NCBI GenBank assembly: GCA_963855995.1
Contig: OY979717.1
Span: forward strand, 30,884,297-30,948,296
Source: Muricea muricata
Lineage: Eukaryota; Cnidaria; Anthozoa; Malacalcyonacea; Plexauridae
Reading direction: 5' to 3'
Length of the DNA: 64,000 bases
The translations under genes and the position numbers were made by a program. The notes under the pieces were generated by a model, which was not told where the DNA came from, did not search any database, and saw only the letters and a program-made list of their open reading frames with translations. Below, piece after piece: positions 32,801 to 44,971 of this stretch; the first letter of the stretch is position 1; every line of letters starts with the position of its first letter.

Positions 32801-35396
32801 TATTGAAGCCGACTATTTGTATTGTACAGTTTTAATTAGAATCAATGTCAAAAGCTTGGACAAATAGAGATTATCATATTATAAAAGCTTGTAAGTTCTC
32901 CCCTAACAATATGTCTTTAGGTTGCAAATTAGTCATATCAATTTGTGGCTCAGTCATATTTTCTTTACATGCTAACATATCTTTGATGTCAGATAATTCT
33001 GGAATTACTGCAGCACGTCCAGTAAAGTTCCAAATTTTTAGACCAATGTCTTTCAAAAAACGATCATGTCGTTTTTTCCCTCTATACATATTAATGTTGT
33101 CCATTAAAAGAATGACAAGAGTGGAATCTATACATTTCTCAGATAATGTGGCTTTCAGTTGATCAAAATGGCTGTCTAAAATGTTTGTTCTAAAAGTATA
33201 AATAAGACCCTGTAATGGAATGTCTCAGGAGAGTTTTATGGTGATTAATTTAAAAAATAACCAAATGCAAAAAAAGTATTGAGTATATTGGAAAGTTTGT
33301 TCTTTGTATAATTACGATTTCTTTGATCCCAGTCTTTTTCAACCAAAATCGTGATTAGACTAAATGGATAACAAAAATATTAACTTATGAAATAAGTGTC
33401 CCAATACATAGTGTCCCAATGTGGACTCAATCCAATTGCATTCAGCATGTTAATAAACTGCTTCCCTGCACCATATGAGATACATAATAGACCAAACAGC
33501 AATCTGACATCGTTACTAAACTTCTGGTTACGGACACTAAGAAGTAATGCCAGTGCATTTACACCACATTTAAGTTTGTGCTCAGGAGTTTTGTGAACTC
33601 TTTTTCGAACATCTGCAACAAGCAAAGTTTGCAGAATGCTGAAAATTAATGGACACTTCTCTTCAATATCCTCCAGCAATTTGGGGAATACTCGTTCGTT
33701 GATAAAACATTCAATGTCACCATCACTTTTCAAACCTAAGCAACACAAGCTTTGTAACTCCCTCATTTCATGCAAGATTTGATTTTTCTAGACATCACTG
33801 ATCTGTTCTTCCAAGTGTATTTCTTGAAGCTTTTCTAATTTGTCTTCATAAAGCTTCGCCAACACAGTTTTAAAGTTGACAAATTGTTCAAGTCTGGTCT
33901 TATATTTGACAGCAATTAGTCTCGCTTTATCAATATTACCAGCATCAAGTTCGTCCGTGAGGCAGTCCCACTCCTTTAATAATAATTCTTCCACTATAGC
34001 CATCTGCTTTTGAAACTCACTTATTTCATCACTCCCTTCAAAAAGTTCTTTAACATTTCTACTTGATGATGGCAATGAGGTTGGCTTAATGCATACATTG
34101 GTGTAGACAACTCTACAAAAAAGTTAAGTCATTATTATTTTCTTGTTGCATACTTTTTATAGACCTTAGAAGTGCTTAATACGTCACTCATTGTTTGACC
34201 AAGGTGTCACATAAGTCAATCCTCAGATAATTGAAAACATATAATATAGTACAATACTCTTGCATACATAAGAGAAATGTTCACATTATGTAGTGCCACT
34301 TGCAACATTGAAAAAATACCTAAGTTCTTTATATCACGAAACAATGGACACTCCATGGATTGAAATAATTCTCAATATGACATGTTGACTATCATGCAGT
34401 TATCATCAGATATACGATAGTCGAAACGTGTATTAAAAATGATTTCAATATAGGGAGTGTCCATTGTTTTGTTATCTTTATATAACATTTTGCATATTTT
34501 AAAACATTTAGTCAAGTTAAGAAGGAGACATGCTTCAGCCCTCTTAGCTATGAACTGCTGCAGTGGTAGAGCTAGGCAAGAAACCAAATAACTAGATTTT
34601 GTTTTGTTTCATTACTTTTTAGAATTCACGTTTATCAGAATATAAGCAATAAACAATTCAATTAAATTGCATAATGGTGCACCCCAATTGCACATTTCAC
34701 CTATAGGGTGTGCACTCAAATGCACACACTTTAAAATTCTACGAAGACGTACTGTATTTAAGACAACTGGGTATATGTACATTAAAATCATTACTCACTC
34801 TTTTTTGTTGTTTGTGCATATTGTCTTCTTTAAACGATATGGGAAAGCAGTTGTTATACTCCGAGTCAACAAGTTCTTGTCTTTTTCAGTCAAATCCAGT
34901 AAATCCATTATAGTTTTCTGCTCTACAAATGCTTCTGGATCTTCAGAATAAGCCATCACATTTTCAATTTCTTCAATTAATTTTGTTCGCCTGTCAGAGC
35001 ATTGCTTGCTACTTAGATTGGCTAAATGCAATAAATGAACTGAATAAGTATACTTATATCAAGTAGTTAATTGATGTGCTATAGCAGTGAATATCAAATA
35101 GGTCAATATGTTTTGTAAAGTTTGTACTGTGATGACTAAAAAGTAACTTATAATTTGCACCTGCTGTATGCAAATTTATTTGATAATGTGTCACAGCACT
35201 GAAATAATCAAGTCAATACTATACAAACCCCCTTGCGATGTTTACTTAATTGTGTGGAAAATTATGCTGGTGTATGACTAAGTTTATTATCACTTCTGGT
35301 ATACTCACCAGGCTGGTCATGCGTGGCTAATCGCTTTGCTGTTACTTGAGCTGACAATTTTGACTCAGGTGTCAAATCATGTTTTATGCCATACAT
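29869..35396 (-). CDS. DUF6589-like protein with ankyrin segment, multi-exon, broken
   Basis: Minus-strand exons run from about 35396-35309 through 35020-34799, 34111-33380, 33189-32874, 32668-30703 and 30272-29869; most joins have good GT-AG sites. Recognisable blocks are LVILLMDNINMYRGKKRHD, NFTGRAAVIPELSDI, an acidic Ser/Asp tract, ankyrin-like repeats (DRYGRTVFHAAVEEKRYTLV, CGATPLTLAVLKLDVALCKL), [20 protein letters not shown], and FGPLLALFIVAGKYGDGNLR with LGFRNYWTEAF near the end, the part I associate with DUF6589. Breaks: frame changes at 32248-32253, 31531-31533, 31232-31234 and 30133-30135, each curable by one base in a run, and an in-frame TAG at 33788-33790. Function is unknown; such genes are multicopy in cnidarians. 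A MITE abuts its first exon. Confidence 0.6.
34339..34469. repeat. Small MITE in a DUF6589-gene intron
   Basis: This is 131 bp with termini AAACAATGGACACTCC and its exact complement, lying between exons of the minus-strand gene. Confidence 0.65.
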
Positions 35397-35397
35397 A

Positions 35398-35913
35398 TAG
35401 AGATTTACGCGACGTAAATGGGTGAAATAAAAATCGTATTTTCACTGTGGGGAAGCGAATAAGCGTTTTCATTGGCCGTACGACTTTTTCCACTAGTGAA
35501 AATTTATCGTATCAGCATTTTGATTGGCTATACGGTTCTTCTCACTAGAGAAGAAAATCGTATTGTGATTTTGCTCACAACATGGCCGCCGTGTTGGGGA
35601 AGGAGCGAAAGGGTATTTGGCTTTTATGTCTAAAAGAAGAAGAGTTTCCTCACTAAAAAACATGAAACAGAAAGAAGAGCAGCTTTGACTCACTAAGTAG
35701 GCCAAATAACGGAGAAACAAATGGTATGATTCTGTTTTGAGAGTTCAATATTTTGTTTTGACAATGTTCGCCTTTGACGGGTGTCCACTTTTAAAATAAT
35801 CTCTATATGTTTGGCATAAACAAATTACTGCATGGTTGGCTCGTTTAGCAATCTTTCACAACTCGTGCATAAAAATCGTACGCACTCGCCAACCATGCAG
35901 TAATCTCTATTTC
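35398..35913. repeat. Dispersed MITE family 'CATGGTTGG', copy A
   Basis: It opens TAGAGATTTACG and closes with CCAACCATGCAGTAATCTCTA. The interior phrases GGCTTTTATGTC, GCTTTGACTCACTA and AATATTTTGTTTTGACA recur in the same order at about 61260-61930. A related insert sits in the BEL LTR at 38605. Confidence 0.6.
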
Positions 35914-36563
35914 CATGATGGAATGTAAGACCCTGTCCTTTTCTAGGTGTACGTACCAGGTGTTTTCAGAAGAATGTCAGTATCTTAAAGTCTGGGTTTT
36001 TTTTTATTAATGCAACTGGCACTGCTGATTGAGAGATCCAGCCAGTACATGGAACCAAATAACTTGACAATGCTTTGTTCCATGTGTTTATCAAACAATG
36101 TGCACCTACTGTGGTAGCTACAGTAATCAATCTTAGCTATATTGACTTGACTACATTATATATATATATATATATCAAAGTTACGTCAATATTAAGAGAC
36201 AATAAACTTGAACTGATGTTTACCAAATCTTTTAGATTGTCAACGATGTAACATAAAATTGATAGTTATAATAAGGATGTAGATGGAACAATGCCGATGG
36301 TTCAAGTTTATAATCATGAACCTTTTCTCAGTGTTTATATTTGAAAGGGTTACACGGTTACGGTAATAATTAAATGTCTGGCACATCGAAAAAGGTCAAT
36401 GTTTAAAAGTATATTTCAAGCACTAATCAGAGATTCATAAATGTATATAAATTGAGCTGTTATTTGAAATATATACAGCTAATACAGTTATGATGGAATA
36501 ATTCTAAAATTTATTTGCCACTCATTTATTCGTAAATAAAATTAGAACAAAAACACAATTATA
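35914..36563. other. Intergenic, no gene seen
   Basis: This is AT-rich sequence with a short (TA)n run at about 36155-36175. Confidence 0.5.
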
Positions 36564-36947
36564 CTATATAATTTTTGAACCTTGAACGGCTTCCTCGTCA
36601 GGGCTACCTGTTTCTCGCCTTTCAGGATCGCTGAGATTTACATCAGCCAAATCTACGTCAGAAAGAACGGATAAATTTGCATAGAAACGTAGCGTATTAT
36701 TGTTATATTATTGTTATATTATTGTTGATTACGTTCGCACCACTCATCACTATTAAACATAAATATTAATGAGATATCTACCTTCAAAACATATATTTTG
36801 TATCGATTCGTTAAGTCCTTCCATCCTTCTTACAACACAAGAGCGGCGAAACATTAAAAGTGCAATGTCTTCCCAATATTTCACGCGTGTGTGACCTGAT
36901 GTAATCCGAAACTCACATTTCGACACTTTCTCACATTTCGACAGCAT
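36564..36947 (-). CDS. Possible two-exon gene, unrecognised
   Basis: Exon 1 (36947-36782) encodes MLSKCEKVSKCEFRITSGH and FEG at a GTAGAT donor. A minus-strand frame ending at 36564 encodes LSVLSDVDLADVNLSDPERR and ends GSKIIstop, with a composition that looks coding, but no clear acceptor is visible upstream of it. The GC-rich module copy 2 lies just upstream of the start. I recognise no family. Confidence 0.3.
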
Positions 36948-36984
36948 TTTCTGCCAGGCGCTGACCGGCTCGCATTCGGCATAT

Positions 36985-37075
36985 TAAATTAGGTCCCACG
37001 CGCGCGTCCCGCACGCAGAACTTCAAGCGCCGGGGACGAGGCTGAGTCTGCTCTATACAGAACCTACTAATCATT
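36985..37075 (-). repeat. Dispersed GC-rich module, copy 2
   Basis: AAGCGCCGGGGACGAGGCTG here is the inverted form of the module at about 9690, with CGCGCG and TCTGCTC neighbours in matching order. Confidence 0.5.
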
Positions 37076-37080
37076 TACAT

Positions 37081-38099
37081 TATATTAGGCCGTATGTTGT
37101 GCTCCGATACCGTTCAGTTTCATAGTGCATGTCTGAGAACTGAAATATTTTTATGGGAAGTAATGCTTTAAAGCACGCTGAGTTCAAATCCGAAGATTTC
37201 CCACTACCTTGGCCCGCATTTTTTTCACATATTGCTATTTTACGACATTTTTTTCTCATTTTTAACGACACGGATAAATTAAGATACATGATTATGCCGC
37301 TCAAAGGGACAATTTCTATTATCGAGTTATTTTGAGTTATGTAATCTTATGCGTGTTGGACGTAAACAACATATTTGGGCTACAACTTTAAGATGGTACC
37401 GACACCGCTTTCTAAAATACTCAGCTCTAGAAATATCTCCATAAAATCATAAGGACGTTAAAGCTAAGTCTTTTGACTATGTCATTCGCTTGGAACATAG
37501 TTCTTTTGCGCGATCAAGGACAAGGTAGTCGCAAAGCAAATGTAACGCAAAGCAGCTGTAGGATAAAATATTTTCGATGGGTCAATTTAAAATAACCTTA
37601 ATCTAGAAGAGTAAATGTTCATATCAAAGACGGAGTTCAGTGCCAAAGCATAAAATCTTCTCTTTAAATTTACGACGAAGTGCAGAAATTTGCGCACGAG
37701 CAGTTTACTTAGTGATTTCAACGTGTATCAACACCATCTCTCTAATAATTTTCGCTCATTGCACAAAAAACACCAATAGATACACGATGGTTAACTAAAA
37801 CCATAAGTCACTTCTTGTATTAGATCTAAAAGGCTGTGTTGTAAATTTAAATTCTGACCCATCCTCATACAAGTTGCCATTTTACTTCGTTGCATAATAC
37901 AGTTTGACCGCACGTAAGAAGTTATTTCTCAGTCCCCATATATTTTTGGTTGGCAATCAATCTCTTGGGTGGTGTTTCCGCAAAATCATATTTTAATTTA
38001 ATATTCACCATGTAAACATACAAGGAACTAATTAATAACATAGTCTTTTGTGTTATACCTCCAACATGGCCGCCGTGACCTTAAATGCAAACCATCAAT
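37081..38099. other. Intergenic, no gene seen
   Basis: No coding signal is seen. It ends at the AGTC target of the BEL element; the same flank resumes at 51859. Confidence 0.5.
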
Positions 38100-38103
38100 A
38101 GTC

Positions 38104-39308
38104 TGTTGGGGATTGCCTCCCTTTTTGTTCGCCCAACAAATCACTTAATCACTCGCAATAAGTTTTAAAATTGTATTAAAATAAAAGTTCACAAATCACG
38201 TCACCGTTGAATAGAATACTCACTGTATTCCCTTCACTCACTGTTCACTCGCTTGGTCGCTTATGAATAATGCATAAGAGTGCACCGGCTTTTATACTAA
38301 CCGTTGCACCAACTTATGAGCTAATTTTCTATAACTATGTTATGAGGTAATGCTGAGCAACACTGTGTGACCAAGCGAATTCCATTAGGAACCAATCGCT
38401 AGCTACAGAGTGTTGGATTACATCAGATTACATCATCGCGTAGGCGCAAGGTATTTGCATTCTCATGCAAGTCTCAAGTGCTATAGTTTCACGTTACATG
38501 ATTTAGTCAATTCGACTATATTTCTCAACTGTGCTCATGCAAACATAACAATAATATTAAGATTGTCTCTTCATAAAGGATGAGTTAATTTTATAGTATA
38601 TATAGAGATTACTTCATGGTTGGTGAGTGCATACGATTTTTATTCACGAGTTGTGAAAGATCGTTAAACGAACGAGTGAGCGCAGCGAACGAGTGAGTTT
38701 AGCGATCCTTCACAACGAGTGAATAATAAAAATCGTACAAACGAACCAACCATGAAGTAAATTGTTTATTATATGAGAGTAAAGATGAGTATAGAGATAC
38801 CAAATATTTGATATACTGACAGACAACAAAATACAAGCGAAATATAAAAACAAAATTTCTTACCATTTAACGATTTGTTTTCGTGCAGAAAATACAACCA
38901 TGAGGTTTATTTCATGTTAATGAAACCACAAATGTATTTCTTCATGATCTTTCGAGATTTTTTGCAGACAAAATATCATAAATCTCTCTCCTCAGTAAGT
39001 TGACAAAATCGGACTCCATGTTTACATTAGCCTGCGAACAGGTGTTGAATTTTTTGGGCAGCCAATCAAAACGCTCATACGACCTTTTTCACATGTGAAA
39101 AAATATCGTACAACCAATCAAAACGCTCATACGACTTTTTTCACATGTGAAAAATATAGTATGCAGTGAAATACGAATTTTATTTCAGCCGAATAGTACA
39201 CGTAAATCTCATATACTCATATAATAAATATTGTTTATCATACCTACAGCGGTATTTCGTTGTCCCTATAATATATAACTAATATGATATATGACTAAGT
39301 CTCCGACC
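38104..39308 (-). repeat. 3' LTR of the BEL element (with MITE insert)
   Basis: The LTR proper is 38104-38604 plus 39231-39308, about 579 bp, and differs little from the other LTR. The last base next to the internal region is C where the other LTR has A. Confidence 0.85.
38605..39227. mobile_element. MITE inserted in the BEL LTR
   Basis: The insert opens GAGATTACTTCATGGTTGG and ends near CGTAAATCTC followed by an AT-rich tail, with ATA on both sides. The uninterrupted LTR at 51273 shows the empty site. It contains several inverted stretches (ACGATTTTTATTCAC and partner) and is related to the copies at 35398 and 61260. Confidence 0.75.
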
Positions 39309-39320
39309 CTCTCCCCCCAT
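39309..39320 (-). promoter_or_regulatory. Polypurine tract of the BEL element
   Basis: GGGGGGAGAGG on the coding strand lies directly before the 3' LTR, the expected plus-strand primer position. Confidence 0.7.
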
Positions 39321-39412
39321 ATAGCTCGCTAATCGAGGTATATTTTTAACGGAGACTGTGCGCTAAAGGTATATAAACTTGTCTATTGTTCAATTGTCAC
39401 GCACTCACTGCT

Positions 39413-42400
39413 TTAAGTGTCCTGTTCTTCAATTTGCTGAATCCTATGACGAGCTGCTACTGCCGCATCTCTGGTGGGTCTGAATGGGTAGTATTCCCGG
39501 AGGTATTCCGTTGACCATCTTCGCCACACTGCGTCTTTGCAACAGGATAAGAATTTGGCACGTTTACGTAAATCTGCTTCTTCTTCCTGATGAGCTTCCA
39601 GTTCTGGTATTGCGTTACATCCAACAAACAACATCGAGTTGGGTGTAAGGGTTGGCATTTGAACATCGTCCTCCAAATACTGGAGTGGTCTATTGTTCAA
39701 TGCAATCTCAACATCCAAGACAACTTCCTGCAGCTCCTTCCACATCAGACATCCGTTTCCAATGGTTTTGTAGAATGAACGTTTCACCAACCCAATCAAA
39801 CGTTCGAACTGCCCACCCCACCACGGAGCACGACTCAAGTTTAATTGCCAGTGGATTTCGCACGTAATAAGAAAGTTCTGAAGTCTCTCATCTGCTTGCA
39901 CAGTTTTCAACCATTTCGCAGCAGCCACGAACGTTTTTCCATTATCAGAATATATTTTTTCAGGTCGTCCTCTTCTCGCGATAAATCGCTTAAGAGTTTG
40001 GAGGAATTCTTGGGTGTTTAGAGACGACAACAGCTCGATGTAAACAGCCCTGGTCAAACTACAAGCGTACAACACGACGTATGCCTTTCCCTCCGTTTTC
40101 TTGTTTTTCTTGTATTTCAGCGGTCCAGCGAAGTCTACTCCAGCTGCTTGGAAGGGTCGACTTCCTTCGGTTCTCTCGGTTGGAAGATTTCCGGGTGTTG
40201 GTTGGTTCAACGCTTTCGCTCGAAATCGTCGGCATCCATAGCAATTCTTTATCACTTTACGAGTTAACTGTCGCAATCTCGGGATCCAGTATTTGCTTCG
40301 TATGTGTGTCATAGTCGTACCAATTCCCCCGTGAAGAGTACGCAAGTGAGAATCTTGTACAAGCTTCTCTGCCAATAGACTGGTATCAGGAACGTAAACA
40401 GGATAGTGTCCTTGAATTCTCCCTCGACATACTAAGACACCGTCCCTGTTAGCTTGTAGGTTCAGTTGCAGCCGATCTTCTTCTAAGTTACAGCTGGATT
40501 GGGCACGCTTTATCCAGAGGAGCCGCTGGGTCGCAATCTCAGGCGTTGTCAATGGACCACGACGTTTCTGGTTAGGACTACGGCAGTTGAACGTGAATCT
40601 TGCTACCCACGAACAGATTCTCAGCGTCTTCCACAGCTCAAACTTGGTCAATAAGCCCTCGACTCGTTGGTTTCTTCTACTGTCGTTGTGAAAATCTTCC
40701 GAATCACTTTGGTTTCAGCATCGCTTTCTTTCGTTGCTGAGGTAACGATATCACATGGCCAGTTCTTCCGATCAGCTAGCCATTCAGGACCTTTCCACCA
40801 CAGTTGATTTCCTTTCACCGGTCCACCTCTACTCCCCAAGTCAGCTGGATTCTCTTTGGTAGGTACGTGACGCCATTTAAGCTGGGTGTTGGATTTGATT
40901 TTCGCCACTGGATTCGCGACGAACTGCTTGAAATTTCCCCCACCATTTATCCAGTGAAGGGCAACGGTGCTGTCCAGCCACCTTTGCAATACGGTTACAG
41001 GAAATCCTTCGAGAGCTCTTTGGACGTTTTCAACTAGATTGGCTGCCATATGAGCGGACACAAGCTCGAGGCGCGGAATTGTCAATCCTTGTTTTGCCAA
41101 TCTTGCTTTCGCTGCAACGAGACCTTGACTTACACCCGATGGTTGACGGACAACTGCGTAGACAACACTGGAGACACCCTCGCCACTTGCATCACCGAAT
41201 GCATGGAGCTCTATGGACTGGATATCTTCGCGGAATGTTACCAATGAACGCGGTGCGTTAACTTGTTTTGGAAGGCTTTGTTCCCATCGCGACCACTTTT
41301 GCTTGAGATCGTTTTCGATTGGCGCATCCCATCCGAGTTTCCTCTGGCACGTTTCACGATAAACTAACTTCCCTTGTAGGGTCTGAGGTGAAACTAACCC
41401 CAAGGGATCGTATATCTTAGCAAGTTTTTGCAATGTTCCTCGTTTGGTGATGGTAGAAGCCTTAGACGGAATGATGACGCTGATTATGTCAGCTCTTTTA
41501 TCCCAAGGTAGACCAAGGATACTGGATTCTCCCCCGTCAGCGGTTCCAAGTTGTTGCTTTGCGAATGTTTGTTCTTCAGTTATATTGGTATCAGTCTCTT
41601 CCAATTCGGGTGCATTCGAGTGCCACTTATGCAGTGTAAAGGTTGCGTCGTCAAATATCTCAGTCGCTCTTTTCTTTAAGCACAGTGCTTCAGCTACGGT
41701 CGTCTTTCCGCTAATAAGATCGTCTACGTACATGCTCTTTCGTAATGTTTCCACTTCAGCAGGCATCCGGTCTTCCCACGACTCCAGGTGATGTTCAATA
41801 ACTCCCCCGAGTAAAAATGGTGAACATGTTAGTCCAAACAGTGCATGAGTAAACCGTAAAGTTTCAACTTTAGCATCATCGTGTGGCTTCCAATGAAATC
41901 GCAGTGCGTCTCTCTCGGCTTCTTTAATTCGCACTTGAAGAAAAGCTTGTTTTAAATCTCCGGTCAAAGCAACAGGGTGGAATCTCATTCTAACCAACAC
42001 GTCCCACAACCGATTTTGTAGAGGTGGCCCAGCATTTAAGCAGTCGTTTAAACTGGGTGCTTCAGAGTGTGCTCGGGCGGACGCATCGTACACGATTCGT
42101 AGTTTTGTTGATTCTGCAGCTTCTCTCACAACAGGTTTGTGCGGTATATAAAACTCGGTGCCAGATGGTAGATTGCTCGCGTCTTCTACGATTCCATCTT
42201 CCTTTTTTTTCTCGATTATCTCCTCGTATGGTTTAGTGAGTTCAGTCTGATTCAATTTCCTAGTTAAGTTGTTAAGTCGTCTCAAACTTCCGTTCTTGTT
42301 TGATGGAAGGGTTGGATGATTACCTTTCCATGGTAAACCAGTCTCGTACCAACCCTGTTCACTTCTCACGAGTTGCTCACGGAATTCAGTGTAAACGTCA

Positions 42401-42473
42401 GTTTGATCATGTTCCGGGCGGTCCGAAATTCCGAGGACGTCCAGTCGGCAAAGCTGTTCGTAATCACGTTGGT
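39413..42473 (-). pseudogene. BEL pol: reverse transcriptase, RNase H, integrase
   Basis: The first frame (to 40648) has the reverse transcriptase core: RIVYDASARAHSEAPSLND, ALTGDLKQAFLQV, and YVDD in MYVDDLISG, then an RNase H region (HAFGDASGEGVSSVVYAVV). The second frame (40651-39413) is the integrase: zinc-binding HLRTLHGG and CYGCRRF, then GVDFAGPL, IYSDNGKTF and WGGQFERLI giving Asp, Asp, Glu. The frames meet with a shift near the AAA run (TTT on the plus strand, 40671-40673) that one added A would cure. Coding continues beyond the first Met to the P-element junction at 42473. The retained catalytic residues suggest recent activity of the family. Confidence 0.8.
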
Positions 42474-42754
42474 TGGTTTGGGCACAGTTAATAAAATGTG
42501 ATGGTTAGGCTAGCCGGCAAGCATCAAAGAGGGCGGCAAAATATGTTAAGGATCAAAGGGGAAGAAGTCACGTGGTAACTTCACGGCACGGTGCTGTGAG
42601 ATCCTACACTATTTTATATAGGAGTTGATTTAATGAGATTGAATTTCCAATCAAAATATCAAATTTCAGATTGTTATGCCAGACAAAAACGAATGTTTTT
42701 TTAAAGCTGGCAAGCCAAGTATTTTGGAATAAAATTATTTGCTTTTAAAGCGGC

Positions 42755-43938
42755 ATGAGCGAGGAAGAATACATAACAGAAGGGGTTAGTAGTTCACCGA
42801 GTGGATCATCTATGTATTCGCACGATGAAACAACAGACTTAGAGGATTATTTTAACCTTGAATTGAGCGTTACGGTTGTTGAAACAGAAGCTGACGAGAT
42901 AGACAACGAATTTGTGGACGCTGTTACAGAAATCGAAGGCAAGAAATCTTTCCCGTGTGACAAATGCGACAAAGTATGCAAGTCAAAAGGTGGCCTCACA
43001 AGGCACAAAAACTCGAAACATGCCGAGCAGGAGAACTTAGAGGAAAGTTCCGTAGTTTTACTCGACGAGGACACAGTATGTGGCTTTGTTGAAGCCATTA
43101 AAGCTCGTATTATCGAGGAAGATCTTTACGGTACTGAAACGAATAAAGCGCTAAGTGCTGTATCGTCCACGAAAGCCTTGTTTACAGCTGTCCTGCCTAT
43201 TTACAAAACGTTTACTAGGAAAAAAAACCAGGACAAGATGCTGGAATCATTTTATGGTCTGATCCCTCAATCGTGCGAGCTGCTCAAATGCAAAGATTAT
43301 AGAATAGCTAACTTAATCATGATACAGTTGCCGGATTTTCTTATTGGCTTTTGCAACAGGACTATATGACAAGCAACCAAACTGAAGGTGATGACAGTGT
43401 TTCAAAACTTGATCCTGCTGAATACGGGCCTCTTTCTTACATCGCTGGCTACATAGTAAGTAAACTGCATCAAAAAAATAGAGCAAAAAAGAACAACTCT
43501 AATGAGGAAATTCAAACTTTATTGCATGCCATGAAGTCGACTGACACAACTCAAGAATTCATTTCAGTACGGAGCAGAGGTGGTCTTGTATCGCCCACTG
43601 TTGACTTGGTTGGAATCCTGGAAGTAGCCGAGTTGTCTTTTAGAAGTGAAGTAAGCAACGCAAAGGATTTATTAAGAAACATACCAATTGACTTGATATG
43701 TAGTAAAGTGCTAGATTTTCCCGTTGTAAGATCTTTGTGGGAGAATATCGTTATGTCATCTGGCATTGACTCTTCATCGCCAATTCAAAAGTTATGCTTG
43801 GAAAATGTTGTAAAACTTTATTTAAGAGTAAGATCTTTTTCGTACTTTCGCGACTTTATAACAAAATACAAAATAAAAGAAAAACAAACAAAGAGCAAGG
43901 CACTACGAAAAGAACTAAAAAAAGCTGATACGAAATGA
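42755..43938 (+). CDS. C2H2 protein with P-transposase-like C-terminal region
   Basis: It begins with an acidic, Ser-rich stretch (MSEEEYITEGVSSSPSGSSM), then one C2H2 finger, CDKCDKVCKSKGGLTRHKNS ending in HKNSKH. After the TTTT run at 43349-43352 the frame changes, curable by one T. The C-terminal part reads YGPLSYIAGYIVSKL, then RSRGGLVSPTVDLVGILEVA and FRSEV, a pattern I associate with the helical C-terminus of THAP9/P-type transposases. It is intronless, with about 1 kb of tail-to-tail spacing from the transposase gene. It could be a separately encoded transposase subunit or a repressor; both are inference. No DDE residues are seen. Confidence 0.6.
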
Positions 43939-44335
43939 TATTGTAATTGTTAATTAAGGTATAAATACAGTATTAAATTTATATAGTGCAACAAAAGTAT
44001 ATTTTCTAACCTTGTATTAACAAATACCTTTATGAAAACAAATTATCATTTGTTTTGCAAAACTCAGTTTGTTCTGTAATCCTGAATTCTTCACAATTAT
44101 AATTACAAAATGACAACTTCATTAAAAATTTCTTTACAGTTTATTAAGTTGTATTATATAAAGTACAGTGCTTTATAAGGATTTCGGTCACTGATAAACC
44201 TGTCGATAATCTCACATGTGAGATTATTTATGATAATATCACATGTGAAAATCATCACTTTTCAAACAATCACCAATCATAGCTTCTGGACATTATATAT
44301 TGGTGGAAAACCTGTAGTTTATATAATAAACTGAA

Positions 44336-44438
44336 AAATACATGGGTGCTTGGAAATACCGGATTTATTTCTAGTGTTGAACAGGACGAGTGAGGGCAGC
44401 GAGAAATAAATCCGGTATTTCCAAGCACACATGTATTA
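44336..44438. repeat. Palindromic repeat between the two P-element genes
   Basis: AATACATGGGTGCTTGGAAA and, after about 60 bp, its near complement form a hairpin around GGATTTATTTCT and AGAAATAAATCC. Smaller palindromes with CACATGTGA lie at about 44210-44250. Confidence 0.6.
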
Positions 44439-44971
44439 TTCTCTATCTAGTTCTTCATGTTCTAATTAATAATGTCCTATTTTCTCAGTTTATTAACTTT
44501 GCTACCAGTAATATACACTAATTATCAATGTGTGGTAGTAATGTAACTGTCAATGCCATTTTGTGGGGATTTATTTTTCCACGTGCACAATTTTTTGGTC
44601 AAATTCTCCAGCATGGAATAACCAACATCAGTTGATTGTGATATCAGCTGACTGTGAAATCTGTGCACAAAATATGGGTACTAAAAGTAATTTATTGCTA
44701 TTGATTCAGATATCTCCACTCCACTGAGAAATATGTTGGCTGTAATTATACACACCATGTATATGTGAATAGCACACTAGATATAAAATGGTGGCTTACT
44801 AGCATGCCAATTTTACCAATATCCTTTGTGAAGCATCCATGCATTCACAACTATAGTTATTTTGTCGAACTTTGGTACACTGAAAGAGATGTCTTTAATG
44901 TATGTGACATAAGTGCAAAAGATCATAGTAAAATTGACATACCCTATCTTTTCTTACTACAGTCTGTTTAT

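Noticed and set aside
37450..37490. Possible long-range inverted end pairing with the sequence at 51860
   Set aside because: Only about 18 bases around GCTAAGTCTTT match, and the similarity does not extend.
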